A stretch of DNA of 64,000 bases, taken from contig JANXUC010000157.1 of the NCBI GenBank assembly GCA_025352065.1, forward strand, positions 1 through 64,000, written 5' to 3'. The translations under genes were made by a program, and so were the position numbers. Origin of the DNA: Acidobacteriaceae bacterium (GTDB taxonomy: Bacteria > Acidobacteriota > Terriglobia > Terriglobales > Acidobacteriaceae). Of the stretch, positions 24,043 through 33,642 are shown piece after piece (the stretch's first letter is position 1; every line of letters starts with the position of its first letter). The notes beneath the pieces are model-generated. The model made no database searches. It was given only the letters and a program-made list of their open reading frames with translations, and was not told where the DNA came from.

Positions 24043-27000
24043 ATGAGGGTTGTCTCGAAGCTAATAGGGCGCGTCGCTGGACTAGAGATGGTTCTGGGCA
24101 TGGTTTTCGGCCTCGTTTTGACCAGTGGAAGCGCTTTTGCGCAGCAAATCACGGGAAAAATACGAGGCACGGTCACCGATCCTGCCGGAGCCGTGGTGCA
24201 GTCCGCCACGGTCATTGCGAAACAGGCTGAGACCGGACTGACCCGCACAACGACCACAAGTGCCGACGGGTCGTATCTGCTAATCGAGCTCCCCGTAGGC
24301 CACTACCGAGTCGAAACGGCGGCCAAGGGCTTTCAGAAGTACGTTCACGACGGTGTGACCCTAAATGTGAATGAGACGGTGGTCGTGCCGGTTCACTTGA
24401 TGGTGGGCGCAGAAACGCAGGTCATTCAGATTTCCGGAGACGCCCAGCTGATCCAGGACACCGTCACCACTCTGGGGAAAGTCGTTTTGGAAAAAGAGAT
24501 TCTGGATCTTCCGTTGGACGGTCGCAACTTCAGCCAGCTCGGGACGCTGCAGCCCGGCGTTGTGCCTCTAACTCCCGGGCTGAAGGAAGCGGGATCGTCT
24601 CTCCGCGAAGGACAGGGCTACGCCGTCAACGGCCAGCGTCCGGAATCCAACAACTTCCTGATCGACGGCGCCAATAACTTCAACGGTGTGGATGGCGGCT
24701 TTGTCTTGAAGCCACCGGTGGATGCGATCAGCGAGTTCCGAATTCTTACGCACAATTCGAATGCCGAATTCGGTAACAGCCTGGGCTCCACGACAAACAT
24801 CATCACCAAGTCTGGAACCAATCAGCTCCACGGAGCGCTCTGGGAATTCCTGCGAAATGACGTTTTCGACTCAAAAAACTATTTCGCATCGAAGGTCGAG
24901 CCGCTGAAACAGAACCAATTCGGCGGTACCATCGGCGGTCCGATTCGCAAAGATAAGACTTTCTTCTTTGGGTTCTATGAAGGCTTTCGCAACCGCCAGG
25001 GTGTAACTGCGGGGTCAACTGTGCCTTCGTTGAAACAGCGGACTGGGGATTTCTCCGAACTGAAGGGCCCGTTACTTCTTTTATTCACAAATCCGCCCCA
25101 TCCGTTCCCGAACAACCAATTGCCTTTCATCAACCCACTTTCTCAAAAGCTACTGAGCCTTTTTCCTCTTCCCAACAACGGTCTCAATACCTATACATCA
25201 ACGCAGACCAAGCGAGAAGATTTCAACGAGCATGGAGCCAAGCTGGATCACTATCTCTCTGTCAACGATGTATTCAACTTCCGCTACACAATCAATGACG
25301 GCACGCGGTTCGACCCCCTATCGCCAGCGGGTGCCAGTGTGCCGGGATTCCCGGTGGGGGAGGATCAACGTGCCCAAAGTTTCGCAGCACAGGAAACCCA
25401 TACTTTCTCGCCGTCCATGGTGGGCGTGTTCCGATTCTCCTTCTTGCGGAATAAGTTCCTCTTTGGCCAACACACGAATCACACCACGCCCGCAAGCCTG
25501 GGCTTCCAGTACCAACCCAGCCTGGATATCGCGATCGGCCCCCCATTTCTGCAGGTCAGAGGCTACACTACCGTCGGAGATCCCATTACCGGGCCGCGTG
25601 ATAGCTACGAAAATGCGTACGACTACAGCGGGTCGCTGAGCTGGGTTCGCGGCAAGCACGAACTTAAGTTTGGTGGCGGATTCCAGCATCTGCATGTGAA
25701 CGCGCTACAGGGCATTGCGACCAACGGTTTTTTTGTCTTCTCCCAGTTCCCAATCAACGATTCTTTCGCCAGCTTCCTTTTTGGCGACCCCGTCTTCTTC
25801 CTGCAGGGCCGGGGCGACTTCTCGCGTGGTATCAGCGGCAAATCGCTCAATGGGTATGTGCAGGACACCTACAAGGCCTCGTCCAAGCTAACTCTGAATC
25901 TCGGGTTACGCTACGAGCTTCCCTTCCCCTACACCGAAGCCAAGAACCGACAAACACTGTGGATTCCAGGCAGGCAGTCCACCGTACTTCCGAGCGCGCC
26001 TCCGGGGCTGCTCTATCCGGGAGATAGGGGCGTACCGGATGGGCTGATTCCCACCTTCAAGAAGGGCTTTGCACCGCGCGTGGGCGTGGCGTGGGATCCC
26101 ACCGGAAGCGGAAAATGGCTGGTTACTTCCGCCTATGGAATCTTCTACGAGCCTTACTACACAGGGCAGGGTGGCCCACTGCAGTCGCCAATCAGCGCCC
26201 CTCCCTATCTGCAAACGGCGCAGGTCAGCGGCACGTTTGCTCCAAATTTCTTTGCTGACCCTTACAATGGCAACCCGCCTCCTCTCAACACATTTGCGAC
26301 GCCTTTGACCAATCTGACGCTGGCTCCGAACTTGCCGCTGCCTTATGCGCAGGATTGGGATCTAAATGTGCAAAGGTCTTTGGGCCAAGATCTGCTGCTC
26401 GCAGTCAGCTACGTCGGAACGAAAGGAACGAAGCTGCCGCGCTTCATTGAAGCGAACCCGGCCGTTTACATTCCCCTCTTCGACAAAAGTGGAAATCCGA
26501 ACTCAACCACAAACAACGCCGACCAACGTCGCATTCACTCCGGATGCACGCTCGCCGATCCGCCCAGCAGTTGCCAGTTTTCCTCGACAGGTCTGATTAC
26601 GGGCATCGCGAATTCCTCCTACAACGCGCTGGAAGCCAGCCTGCGAAAGCGCTTCAGTCACGGATTGTCTTTCCTGGCTGCCTACACCTACTCGAAGGCG
26701 ATTGATGATGTGTCGTCGTTCAACATCTCGGGGTCGGGCTCCATCGAGACGGCGGGCGAGAATGATCTGGCGCAAAACCCGGCCAACCTCGCAGCGGAGC
26801 GCGGGCCTTCGCTTTTCGACGCTCGTCATCGGCTCGTCTTTAGCTACCAGTGGAGCCTCCCCTTCTGGCAACGTCCGCAAAACTGGTATCAGAAGGCTCT
26901 CGGGGGTTGGCAGCTCAACGGAATCGCAACCATGATGAGCGGAACGCCGTTCACGGTGTTCGATTCGAATGATGTTTCCGTGCAAGGCGGCTCACCGGAA

Positions 27001-27381
27001 ATTACGGGGTTTTCCGCCAATCGTCCGAACCTGGTGGCCGGACAGAAGCCGAATTCCGGTCCGCGCAGCGTCAACGCATGGCTCAATGCGAGCGCTTTCG
27101 CAAGAATCACACAGGACCCGAAGTCGCCAGTGCAGCAATTTGGGAACGAAGGCCGCAATGCCGCGCTGGGGCCTCAGTACGCGAATTGGGACTTCTCCAC
27201 TTTCAAGGACATTCACCTGACGGAATCGAAAGAACTGCAATTCCGGGCGGAGTTCTTCAATATCCTGAACCACACGAACTTCCATCTACCGAACAGCGAC
27301 ATCAGCTCGCCCACCTTCAATTACATTTTGAAGGCGGAGAACGCACGACGGATTCAGTTTGGATTGAAGTTCCGGTATTGA
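24043..27381 (+). CDS. Oar-like TonB-dependent outer-membrane receptor with carboxypeptidase-regulatory domain
   Basis: A 1112-residue protein. A signal peptide (about residues 1-35, ending FAQQ) is followed by a carboxypeptidase-regulatory-like beta-sandwich (GKIRGTVTDPAGAVVQSATVIA ... DGSYLLIELPVGHYRVE, read in parts). A plug-like region (LPLDGRNFSQLGTLQPGV, NGQRPESNNFLIDGANN) and a long outer-membrane barrel come next. It ends RRIQFGLKFRY, with the terminal aromatic typical of barrels. This architecture is greatly expanded in Acidobacteriota. The ligand, presumably an oligosaccharide or siderophore, is unknown. An earlier start at 23995 is possible, but it places a hydrophilic stretch before the signal. 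Confidence 0.9.
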   Translation: MRVVSKLIGRVAGLEMVLGMVFGLVLTSGSAFAQQITGKIRGTVTDPAGAVVQSATVIAKQAETGLTRTTTTSADGSYLLIELPVGHYRVETAAKGFQKYVHDGVTLNVNETVVVPVHLMVGAETQVIQISGDAQLIQDTVTTLGKVVLEKEILDLPLDGRNFSQLGTLQPGVVPLTPGLKEAGSSLREGQGYAVNGQRPESNNFLIDGANNFNGVDGGFVLKPPVDAISEFRILTHNSNAEFGNSLGSTTNIITKSGTNQLHGALWEFLRNDVFDSKNYFASKVEPLKQNQFGGTIGGPIRKDKTFFFGFYEGFRNRQGVTAGSTVPSLKQRTGDFSELKGPLLLLFTNPPHPFPNNQLPFINPLSQKLLSLFPLPNNGLNTYTSTQTKREDFNEHGAKLDHYLSVNDVFNFRYTINDGTRFDPLSPAGASVPGFPVGEDQRAQSFAAQETHTFSPSMVGVFRFSFLRNKFLFGQHTNHTTPASLGFQYQPSLDIAIGPPFLQVRGYTTVGDPITGPRDSYENAYDYSGSLSWVRGKHELKFGGGFQHLHVNALQGIATNGFFVFSQFPINDSFASFLFGDPVFFLQGRGDFSRGISGKSLNGYVQDTYKASSKLTLNLGLRYELPFPYTEAKNRQTLWIPGRQSTVLPSAPPGLLYPGDRGVPDGLIPTFKKGFAPRVGVAWDPTGSGKWLVTSAYGIFYEPYYTGQGGPLQSPISAPPYLQTAQVSGTFAPNFFADPYNGNPPPLNTFATPLTNLTLAPNLPLPYAQDWDLNVQRSLGQDLLLAVSYVGTKGTKLPRFIEANPAVYIPLFDKSGNPNSTTNNADQRRIHSGCTLADPPSSCQFSSTGLITGIANSSYNALEASLRKRFSHGLSFLAAYTYSKAIDDVSSFNISGSGSIETAGENDLAQNPANLAAERGPSLFDARHRLVFSYQWSLPFWQRPQNWYQKALGGWQLNGIATMMSGTPFTVFDSNDVSVQGGSPEITGFSANRPNLVAGQKPNSGPRSVNAWLNASAFARITQDPKSPVQQFGNEGRNAALGPQYANWDFSTFKDIHLTESKELQFRAEFFNILNHTNFHLPNSDISSPTFNYILKAENARRIQFGLKFRY

Positions 27382-27394
27382 CAGGTGAACTCTA

Positions 27395-27440
27395 GATTTG
27401 TCGTTCCGAACAGCTCTATCGTGAGGAATCTGCTATTTTT
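27395..27440. repeat. Dispersed repeat, copy F (inverted)
   Basis: Reverse-orientation copy of the dispersed element (tttgtcgttccgaacagctctatcg, then tgaggaatctgct) directly after the receptor stop. It again lies at a gene's 3' end. Confidence 0.8.
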
Positions 27441-27473
27441 CTTTGCGTTTTTCCGTGCGATCCACAAAACACA

Positions 27474-27501
27474 AAGCCCCTTCCAGTATTGGAAGGGGCT
27501 T
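27474..27501 (-). terminator. Intrinsic terminator
   Basis: AAGCCCCTTCC and GGAAGGGGCTT form a perfect stem of 11 bp with a 6-base loop. On the minus strand it is followed by TTGTGTTTTG. It lies 27 bp past the stop of the small secreted-protein gene at 27528. Confidence 0.75.
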
Positions 27502-27527
27502 CCCAATTTCAAACAAAACCAGTGCGA

Positions 27528-27866
27528 TTACTTCTTTTTATCGGCGGGCTTTTCTGTCTTCATTTTCGGCTCTTCCATCTTGGCTTCGCGGAAACCGGCC
27601 TTGGCAGCATCGGCTTCGCTGGCATATTGGCCATGCTTGGTCTTGCCGTAAAACTTGTCGCCCTCTTTGTGGTAGACCTTGGTGTTGAAGTTCACCCATA
27701 CCGAGCCATTGCCGGGCTGCGCCACGGGAATGCTGGGCGCTTCCATCTTGGCCTTCTTTCCCTTGGCTGCAGGAGCCGGTGCCGCCGCTGGCGCAGCTTG
27801 GCCAAAGCTCAGCGCGCTTGCCAAAACGATCAGCGTCAAGAACGAAATCAGTTTGCTAATTTTCAC
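27528..27866 (-). CDS. Small secreted protein with C-terminal VWVNxxxxVYH domain
   Basis: A 112-residue protein. The GTG at 27866 is preceded by AGGAGA and opens a signal peptide ([18 protein letters not shown]). An Ala/Pro linker and a [10 protein letters not shown] stretch follow. A short conserved-looking domain, [27 protein letters not shown] with [11 protein letters not shown], comes next, then a Lys-rich tail. Similar small domains occur in many acidobacterial proteins; their function is unknown to me. It is transcribed alone and ended by the hairpin at 27474-27501. Confidence 0.72.
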   Translation of the reverse strand: MKISKLISFLTLIVLASALSFGQAAPAAAPAPAAKGKKAKMEAPSIPVAQPGNGSVWVNFNTKVYHKEGDKFYGKTKHGQYASEADAAKAGFREAKMEEPKMKTEKPADKKK

Positions 27867-27998
27867 GAAAGTTCTCCTAGGGATGCAGCTCCGTTCTCTT
27901 ACGTCACGCCGACGGGCCACTGCCGAAGAGAATTCTACCATTTTCTGGAACTTGGGAGACCGCAGGAAAGGGGTGCAGTCACAGACAGCGCAATCGAC

Positions 27999-29210
27999 TT
28001 AGATGGGTTTGTATCCGCGGAACAAATAAACCAGGTCGATGATCAGGATAATCACGACCATCAATTCCAGCACGAACGCGCGGCTCTGATGGAATTGGTC
28101 AACCATGAACCGGTAGAGATCTTCCGCGGTATCCAGCTTTTTCTGAACGAGGTTCTTGTAATCTGGAACACCAACCTTGGCCGCAGCCAGCTTGTACAAA
28201 CGCGCGGAGAACATGTCGCTCAAGAACTTAATGGCATTGTCGGCACGCTCGGTCAGTTCGGTCACATCGAGCAGCACGGTATGCAGACGCGACGCGGCTT
28301 TGGCCAGGCGCCAACGAGAAAACCATCCCGTCCCCTGTTCCAAAACCTTGTATACCGACGCCAGTTGCAGCGTCAACAACTCGTCGTAATGGCGGAATTC
28401 AAGCAACTGCGAATTGGAATACTCCAGCAGCTGAATAGCAGTCTCCGCGCCAGCGACGGTGTCATACAAAAACGCCCCGTTCCAGCCGATGACGGCAATA
28501 TCATTCGGGTAATAAGACATGCGCGATTGCAAAATCTCCGAGCGCTCGCCTTCCGACAGGCGTGAAGTCTCTCCGCGAACTATTTGCGCCACCTGATCGC
28601 CGTACTTCGCCAGTAGCTCTTCTGGCGTAGGATTCCCCTCCACTTCGCGCACGTGAAAAATGAAATAGTCCTCAGTGAGCCAATCTTCGTAGGGCTTCAC
28701 GAGAGCGGGCTCGGCGCGCTTTAGCTTTTCCTTGGCAATTTTCCAGGCGCGGCTTTCAAAATCCGTGTCCCATTCCCAGCGGCTGGCCAACTGCACCAGT
28801 GCGTCCCAATCACCTTGGAACGGCAACTCGAAAATCACGCTGACCACGCCGTAGTCGTAATACTTGATCTGGCCTTCCAGCTTTTCTCCAGTATCGAGAA
28901 CCAGCGGCTCCAGCCGCTCGACCACGGGAGGCTGTCGGAATCGGGCATAGGTCGGAGCCAGGTGCTTGAAGCCCAAGTCTGCCCGGCGCGCGTCCAAGAG
29001 GTTGCGGACATCGTCCAGCCGAATCTCCTCCGCGACGTCGAACTGCATCAGGACCATGGCAGAGCCTTGCACAACGGTTCCGGGCTCGCGCGCGCCGACC
29101 TGGGGCTCGGGAAGAGCCCCGGCAACGGTCGTACTGGTAGAGGTCAGACTCATAACGGGACTTTGTGTCGGGAACCCGGACCGGGACCCATAATGCACAG
29201 GCTGTCTCAT
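27999..29210 (-). CDS. Tail-anchored protein resembling the RMD1/YagE (DUF155) family
   Basis: A 403-residue protein with one transmembrane helix at the extreme C-terminus (FVLELMVVIILIIDLVYLF), preceded by long helices (DTAEDLYRFMVDQFHQSR). The middle has VLMQFDVAEEIRLDDVRNLL and YYDYGVVSVIFELPF, as I recall from DUF155 proteins, which also end in a membrane segment. The mitochondrial member RMD1 is linked to organelle translation and morphology; the bacterial role is unknown. The start at 29210 is preceded by AAGGG; an alternative ATG lies at 29153. It is 57 bp downstream of the dehydrogenase gene, perhaps co-transcribed. Confidence 0.6.
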   Translation of the reverse strand: MRQPVHYGSRSGFPTQSPVMSLTSTSTTVAGALPEPQVGAREPGTVVQGSAMVLMQFDVAEEIRLDDVRNLLDARRADLGFKHLAPTYARFRQPPVVERLEPLVLDTGEKLEGQIKYYDYGVVSVIFELPFQGDWDALVQLASRWEWDTDFESRAWKIAKEKLKRAEPALVKPYEDWLTEDYFIFHVREVEGNPTPEELLAKYGDQVAQIVRGETSRLSEGERSEILQSRMSYYPNDIAVIGWNGAFLYDTVAGAETAIQLLEYSNSQLLEFRHYDELLTLQLASVYKVLEQGTGWFSRWRLAKAASRLHTVLLDVTELTERADNAIKFLSDMFSARLYKLAAAKVGVPDYKNLVQKKLDTAEDLYRFMVDQFHQSRAFVLELMVVIILIIDLVYLFRGYKPI

Positions 29211-29267
29211 TGTAACCCTTGGGGGAGGTTGAGGACAGAGAGTAAACTCTAGAAGTCTATGTCGGAG

Positions 29268-32200
29268 CTAAGTCCTTTTATATAAATAGCTTAGGACGCC
29301 AGCCGCGGCTCCCAGCAACGCCAACGACCCAACCGCCTTCTGCATGGATCGACGGATTTCCTGGTCGCGCCGGGCCACGCTGGGCGTCTCGGGATAAGCA
29401 TCCTGAGAAGGCGTTAGAGGGTCCCCAGCACCCTCCTGCAGCGCCATCTGCAGGACCTCGGCCAAGTGGAGAGCGTGGCGGTCGGTGCCTTGCGCGATCT
29501 GTTCCCGGCAACTGAAACCATTGGCGATGATGATCGTGTCGGGGGTAGCTAGGCGGACCGCAGGCAACAGCTCAAGCTCTCCAACTTGTTGAGAAATTTG
29601 ATACTTTTCCTCCTCGAAGCCAAACGGCCCAGCCATACCGCAACACCCTGGAGCGGGAGCGTGGAAATCGAGGCCCATGCGCGTGAGGACCGCCTCTTCG
29701 TCCATCATCTTCATGATGGCTTTGTGATGGCAGTGCCCGTGAACTAGAGCCTTTCGGCGAAGCTGCGGAAGAACGAAATGCTGCGCCTTCTTTTCCAGGA
29801 ACTCGCTAAGCAGGTAAGTCTGTTTGGCCAGACGGTGGGCGCGATCATCGTGGGGAAACAGATTGCAGAGTTCGTCGCGGAAGACGGCCACGCAGCTGGG
29901 CTCGAGGCCAACCACGGGGATTCCGGCGGCGATCTTTGGGCCGAGCACATCGAGCGTTTCGAGGAGTAGCCGCTTAGCTCGATCCAGCATGCCGAAGTCG
30001 TACAGCGGCCGACCGCAGCAGAGGCTCGCTTGCGGAACCAGGACTTCATAGCCAGCCGCTTCCAGAACTTCGACCGCTGCGCGCGCGGTTTCCGGATGGA
30101 AGTAGTTATTGAAGGTATCCGCCCACAGGATGACCTGCGGACGAGCCGGAGCTTGAGCCGACGATTGAGCGGGCGGATGCTTCCTGAACCACGCTCGAAA
30201 AGTCTCTGCGGCAAACGCGGGTATTTTGCGTTCGGGCGAAACTCCTGCCAAAAACTTTGTCACATCTCCTACCAGCGGAAGTTGCGTAAACAAGTTCGCC
30301 AGCCCAGGCATATGAGAAGCAAGGCGCGCGAAGAAATCGACATTCCCGAAAGCATAGTCACGCAGCGGGCGCGAGCGGCCTTCGTAGTAGTGGGAAAGAA
30401 ACTCCGACTTGTATGTGGCAACATCTACACCAACCGGGCAATCGCTCTTGCAACCCTTGCAGGAAAGGCAGAGGTCGAGCGAGCGCTTTACCGTTTCATC
30501 GCGCCAGCCATCTTTCAGGACATCGCCGTTCATCAACTCCCACAGCAGGTGCGCGCGGCCGCGCGTCGAATGCTCCTCATCGTGCGTAACGCGGTGGCTC
30601 GGACACATCAAGCCACCTTCTTCGCGACGGCATTTTCCTACACCCACGCAGCGCAAAGTAGCGTGCGCCATGCTGCCGTGATCGTCCGGGAACTGAAAAT
30701 GCGTCGGCGGCTGCCACACCTTCAGCTCTGGATGCACGCGAAGATTTTCGTCCATCCGGTAGGGCTCGACGAGTTTGCCGGGATTCATACGCCATTCCGG
30801 ATCCCACAGCGCTTTAAATTCACGGAAAGCCTGGATTAGCTCCGGGCCGAACATTCTTGGCAGCAGTTCGGCGCGCGCCTGGCCGTCGCCATGTTCGCCG
30901 GAGATTGAGCCGCCCAGCCCGACGCAAAGATCCGTAGCCTCTTCCATGAACTGACGGAACTTCTGCACGCCGTTATGCGTTTCGAAATCGAAATTTATGC
31001 GCATGTGCACGCAGGCATGGCCAAAGTGTCCATAGAGAGCGCTGCGATAACCGTAGCGTCCATGCAGTTTGCGAATCTCGCGCAGATAGAAGCCGAGCTT
31101 CTCGGGAGGGACTCCGGCATCCTCCCAGCCTTCCCAACTCAGCGGCTCCCCGGGGACGTGAGAAACCGCGCCCAGAGCGCTTTCTCGCACTTGCCACACA
31201 CGCTGCGCCTGACGTTTATCGGGATAAAGACGGACTTTGGGAGCTGGCGAACCGCGGCTGAGGCCTTCGACCATACTCCGCGCTTTGTCGTCGGCTTCCT
31301 TTTGCGTATCGCCGCCGAATTCCGCCAGCAGCCATCCACCGCCTTCGGGAAGAAGCGCCAAGCCTTCCGCGTTCATTTTTTGACGGCGGGTAAAATTCAC
31401 CAGAACTTCGTCGATGCCTTCGAGGCCAATCGGTCCGTAAGACATCAATTCTGGAACATGATCGCCACATTGATAGATGTCGGGATAAGCGACGACAGCT
31501 AGCGAGCGAAACTGCGGACTCTCGATGAGGCGGCACGTGGCTTGCAGCACGGTGACGCACGTCCCTTCGGAGCCGACCAGCGCACGCGCAACGTTGAATC
31601 CGTTCTCGGGCAACAGGTAATTCAGGTTGTAGCCGGAAACGCGGCGCGGAATATTCGGGTACTTCGTGCGAATAAGATTCCCGTAGCGATCTCGCAGCAA
31701 TCGTAGGCCAGCGTAAATCTCGCCGCGACGTCCACCTTGGCGGATGACTTGTTCCAATTCGACTTCGGTAGTCGCGCCAACGTTCATGCGCACGCCGTCG
31801 TAGGTCAAGACATCGAGTTCTTCGATGTTGTCATCCGTCTTGCCGCCCATGACCGAATGCACGCCGCAGGAATTGTTGCCAATCATGCCGCCGATGGTGC
31901 AGCGGTCGTGCGTGGCGGGATCCGGAGCGAACGTAAGATGCCGAGTTTCGGCGGCGTTGCGCAGAGAATCTAAAACAACGCCGGGCTGCACGCGGGCTCG
32001 ACGCTCGTTGAAGTCGATTTCAAGGATGTTGTTGAGGTATTTCGAAAAGTCCAGGACTACGGCGACGTTGCAGGTTTGCCCCGCGAGCGAGGTGCCTCCG
32101 CCACGACACAGCAGCGGCGCGCCATGTCCACGGCAAATTGCAATGGCTGCGACGACATCCTCGATGTCGCGCGGTACAACCACGCCGATGGGGGGCTGGC

Positions 32201-32354
32201 GATAATTCGACGCGTCCATCGAATAGAGCGCGCGGCTGCCATCGTCAAAGCGAATTTCTCCGCGAAGGTGACGGCGTAACGCCGCTGCGAGAGATTCCGC
32301 ATCGACATTCGCGGATTTGGCTGCACGGGCGAGTTCGGCAAGGCGGTCGGTCAT
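29268..32354 (-). CDS. FAD-linked D-2-hydroxyacid dehydrogenase fused to Fe-S/CCG domains (YdiJ-like)
   Basis: A 1028-residue fusion. An N-terminal FAD_binding_4 domain (CRGGGTSLAGQTCN, GGMIGNNSCG near residues 90-170) and an FAD-oxidase C-terminal domain (SGEHGDGQAR) form the GlcD-like half. A [4Fe-4S] ferredoxin motif CLSCKGCKSDCP and two CCG blocks (SLCCGRPLYDFG, APGCCGMAGPFG) form the GlpC/GlcF-like half. It ends in a hydrophobic helix (GSLALLGAAAGVLSYLY) that may hold it at the membrane. It should oxidise D-lactate or D-2-hydroxyglutarate and pass electrons to quinone. Family length for YdiJ is about 1000, so it is complete. Confidence 0.87.
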   Translation of the reverse strand: MTDRLAELARAAKSANVDAESLAAALRRHLRGEIRFDDGSRALYSMDASNYRQPPIGVVVPRDIEDVVAAIAICRGHGAPLLCRGGGTSLAGQTCNVAVVLDFSKYLNNILEIDFNERRARVQPGVVLDSLRNAAETRHLTFAPDPATHDRCTIGGMIGNNSCGVHSVMGGKTDDNIEELDVLTYDGVRMNVGATTEVELEQVIRQGGRRGEIYAGLRLLRDRYGNLIRTKYPNIPRRVSGYNLNYLLPENGFNVARALVGSEGTCVTVLQATCRLIESPQFRSLAVVAYPDIYQCGDHVPELMSYGPIGLEGIDEVLVNFTRRQKMNAEGLALLPEGGGWLLAEFGGDTQKEADDKARSMVEGLSRGSPAPKVRLYPDKRQAQRVWQVRESALGAVSHVPGEPLSWEGWEDAGVPPEKLGFYLREIRKLHGRYGYRSALYGHFGHACVHMRINFDFETHNGVQKFRQFMEEATDLCVGLGGSISGEHGDGQARAELLPRMFGPELIQAFREFKALWDPEWRMNPGKLVEPYRMDENLRVHPELKVWQPPTHFQFPDDHGSMAHATLRCVGVGKCRREEGGLMCPSHRVTHDEEHSTRGRAHLLWELMNGDVLKDGWRDETVKRSLDLCLSCKGCKSDCPVGVDVATYKSEFLSHYYEGRSRPLRDYAFGNVDFFARLASHMPGLANLFTQLPLVGDVTKFLAGVSPERKIPAFAAETFRAWFRKHPPAQSSAQAPARPQVILWADTFNNYFHPETARAAVEVLEAAGYEVLVPQASLCCGRPLYDFGMLDRAKRLLLETLDVLGPKIAAGIPVVGLEPSCVAVFRDELCNLFPHDDRAHRLAKQTYLLSEFLEKKAQHFVLPQLRRKALVHGHCHHKAIMKMMDEEAVLTRMGLDFHAPAPGCCGMAGPFGFEEEKYQISQQVGELELLPAVRLATPDTIIIANGFSCREQIAQGTDRHALHLAEVLQMALQEGAGDPLTPSQDAYPETPSVARRDQEIRRSMQKAVGSLALLGAAAGVLSYLYKRT

Positions 32355-32391
32355 GGTTTGCTATCTAGAACCGAATCGACATTCTCACGCT

Positions 32392-32479
32392 TTGTCATTC
32401 CGAGCGAAGAGAGGAATCCCTTTTACTGGAAAGACTGTTGACGACGAAAGGGATTCTTCGCTGCGCTCAGAATAACAAT
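32392..32479. repeat. MITE-like inverted repeat
   Basis: Arms tttgtcattccgagcgaag...aatccc and gggattcttcgctgcgctc...taacaa are inverted copies around a 30-base centre. It is one of three such units in the window (also 48051 and 48342). It lies between two minus-strand genes. Confidence 0.75.
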
Positions 32480-32490
32480 ACTGTGCGTAT

Positions 32491-33144
32491 CTACTTCGTT
32501 TCGTTTATGACGTTTTTGACTCCGCCTACGACCGCGAAATTAATGTGCGTCTTGCCATCCTTCGGCTGGATCTCAATCGTTGTCATTCCATTATCGCTGG
32601 TTGCGACGATCGAATACTGATCGCCTTCTTTTTCGTTGATCATCGCCTTCGGATAGTGCGACTTGTAAAATTCGTAGACTTTTTGAGGAGGGTCGTCACT
32701 CTCAAATTCAACGCCCGCAGTGTTGATGCCCGCGATCCCCGCAGTGACTGCTCCACTCTCTGTCACCTTGGCCCCAGGATAGAGATCGATGCCCAGGCGT
32801 TTCGCGATTTCCGGCGTCAGTTGATTGGCCTCGACCTTCCCCAAAGGGCTTACGATGCGAACCTTTTCACCATTCTGCTCAATACGGGACGCACTGATAA
32901 TTTTCGCTGCGCGGTAGGCGAAGAAGGTTACTGCGACAATTCCAAGGACAAAGACGGCAGCCAGGGCTCCCAGTGCGATGAGGATTGGCTTGAGATTGCT
33001 CTTCCGAGGAGTTGGCGGCACAACAGAAGGGGCAACAAACGATCCTGGTCCAGCCTGCGCGCCCGAAGTTGCTGGCGCTCCACACTTAGCGCAGAACTGC
33101 GCGGTTGCATCTAGATTCGAACCACATGCGTTGCAGAAGGCCAT
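32491..33144 (-). CDS. Zinc-ribbon membrane protein of unknown function
   Basis: A 217-residue protein with an N-terminal zinc ribbon, CNACGSNLDATAQFCAKCG (four Cys). A Pro/Ser-rich linker, one transmembrane helix (PILIALGALAAVFVLGIVAVTFFAY) and a roughly 130-residue outer domain follow (EKVRIVSPLGKVEA ... KVYEFYKSHYP ... TTIEIQPKDGKTHINF). Zinc-ribbon plus single-helix proteins of this kind are common in Acidobacteriota. No catalytic motif seen. A domain resembling those that predict a 'YKSHYPKA' folding unit may bind a ligand, but I cannot say which. Confidence 0.75.
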   Translation of the reverse strand: MAFCNACGSNLDATAQFCAKCGAPATSGAQAGPGSFVAPSVVPPTPRKSNLKPILIALGALAAVFVLGIVAVTFFAYRAAKIISASRIEQNGEKVRIVSPLGKVEANQLTPEIAKRLGIDLYPGAKVTESGAVTAGIAGINTAGVEFESDDPPQKVYEFYKSHYPKAMINEKEGDQYSIVATSDNGMTTIEIQPKDGKTHINFAVVGGVKNVINETK

Positions 33145-33333
33145 GGCTTTATCCTTTAATCTTGCTGTGGCTCGGCATTACGACAGGCTGCGGCCTCACC
33201 AGCCTCGCAGTATATCGCAGGGAGGGAGTGCTTCTCGCTAAGAAAACGGGAATCTGGCAGGGCGGAGAAGTTGCTGGAAATCCGATTGGGACTACTGGGC
33301 AAAGGCGAGGACGCCCGCGCCTCCATCTACGAG

Positions 33334-33630
33334 TTAGAGCCAGGCTCGGGTGCCAAAGTCGGCGAGTGAAAGCGTTAGGAGGAGACCCAGAAAGAAGATT
33401 GCTGCTATGATCGCGGCTTTGGTCATCTTTTCGCTGGTGTACTTCACATGCATGAAGATGAGGACTACCAGCGTAGCCTTAAAGCTGGCGATGGCAAGCG
33501 CGACGATGGTATTGAACGGACCGAGATCCAGCGTGGCCACAAAGTAAGTGACACCGGTCATCACGAGAAGTGTGATGCCGATCGTCGCATACAGCCACAA
33601 CGGAACGACATGATGTTGATTTTCAGACAT
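33334..33630 (-). CDS. ctaF: Cytochrome c oxidase subunit IV (prokaryotic type)
   Basis: A 98-residue protein with three hydrophobic helices (YATIGITLLVMTGVTYFVATL, IVALAIASFKATLVVLIFMHV, AAIIAAIFFLGLLLTLSLADF, read in parts). The SFKATLVVLIFMHVKY motif is typical of prokaryotic cytochrome oxidase subunit IV, a structural subunit. It is the last gene of the act-cta operon, 12 bp after ctaE. No terminator was recognised after it. Confidence 0.85.
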   Translation of the reverse strand: MSENQHHVVPLWLYATIGITLLVMTGVTYFVATLDLGPFNTIVALAIASFKATLVVLIFMHVKYTSEKMTKAAIIAAIFFLGLLLTLSLADFGTRAWL

Positions 33631-33642
33631 AAAAATTCCGTG

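Noticed and set aside
27489-28565. Plus-strand open frame of 358 codons
   Set aside because: Runs antisense through the small secreted protein and the RMD1-like gene and across a terminator; no motif or ribosome-binding site.
33145-33333. Possible small gene upstream of ctaF or the zinc-ribbon gene
   Set aside because: Open frames here overlap the zinc-ribbon gene start or lack ribosome-binding sites and recognisable motifs; left unannotated.
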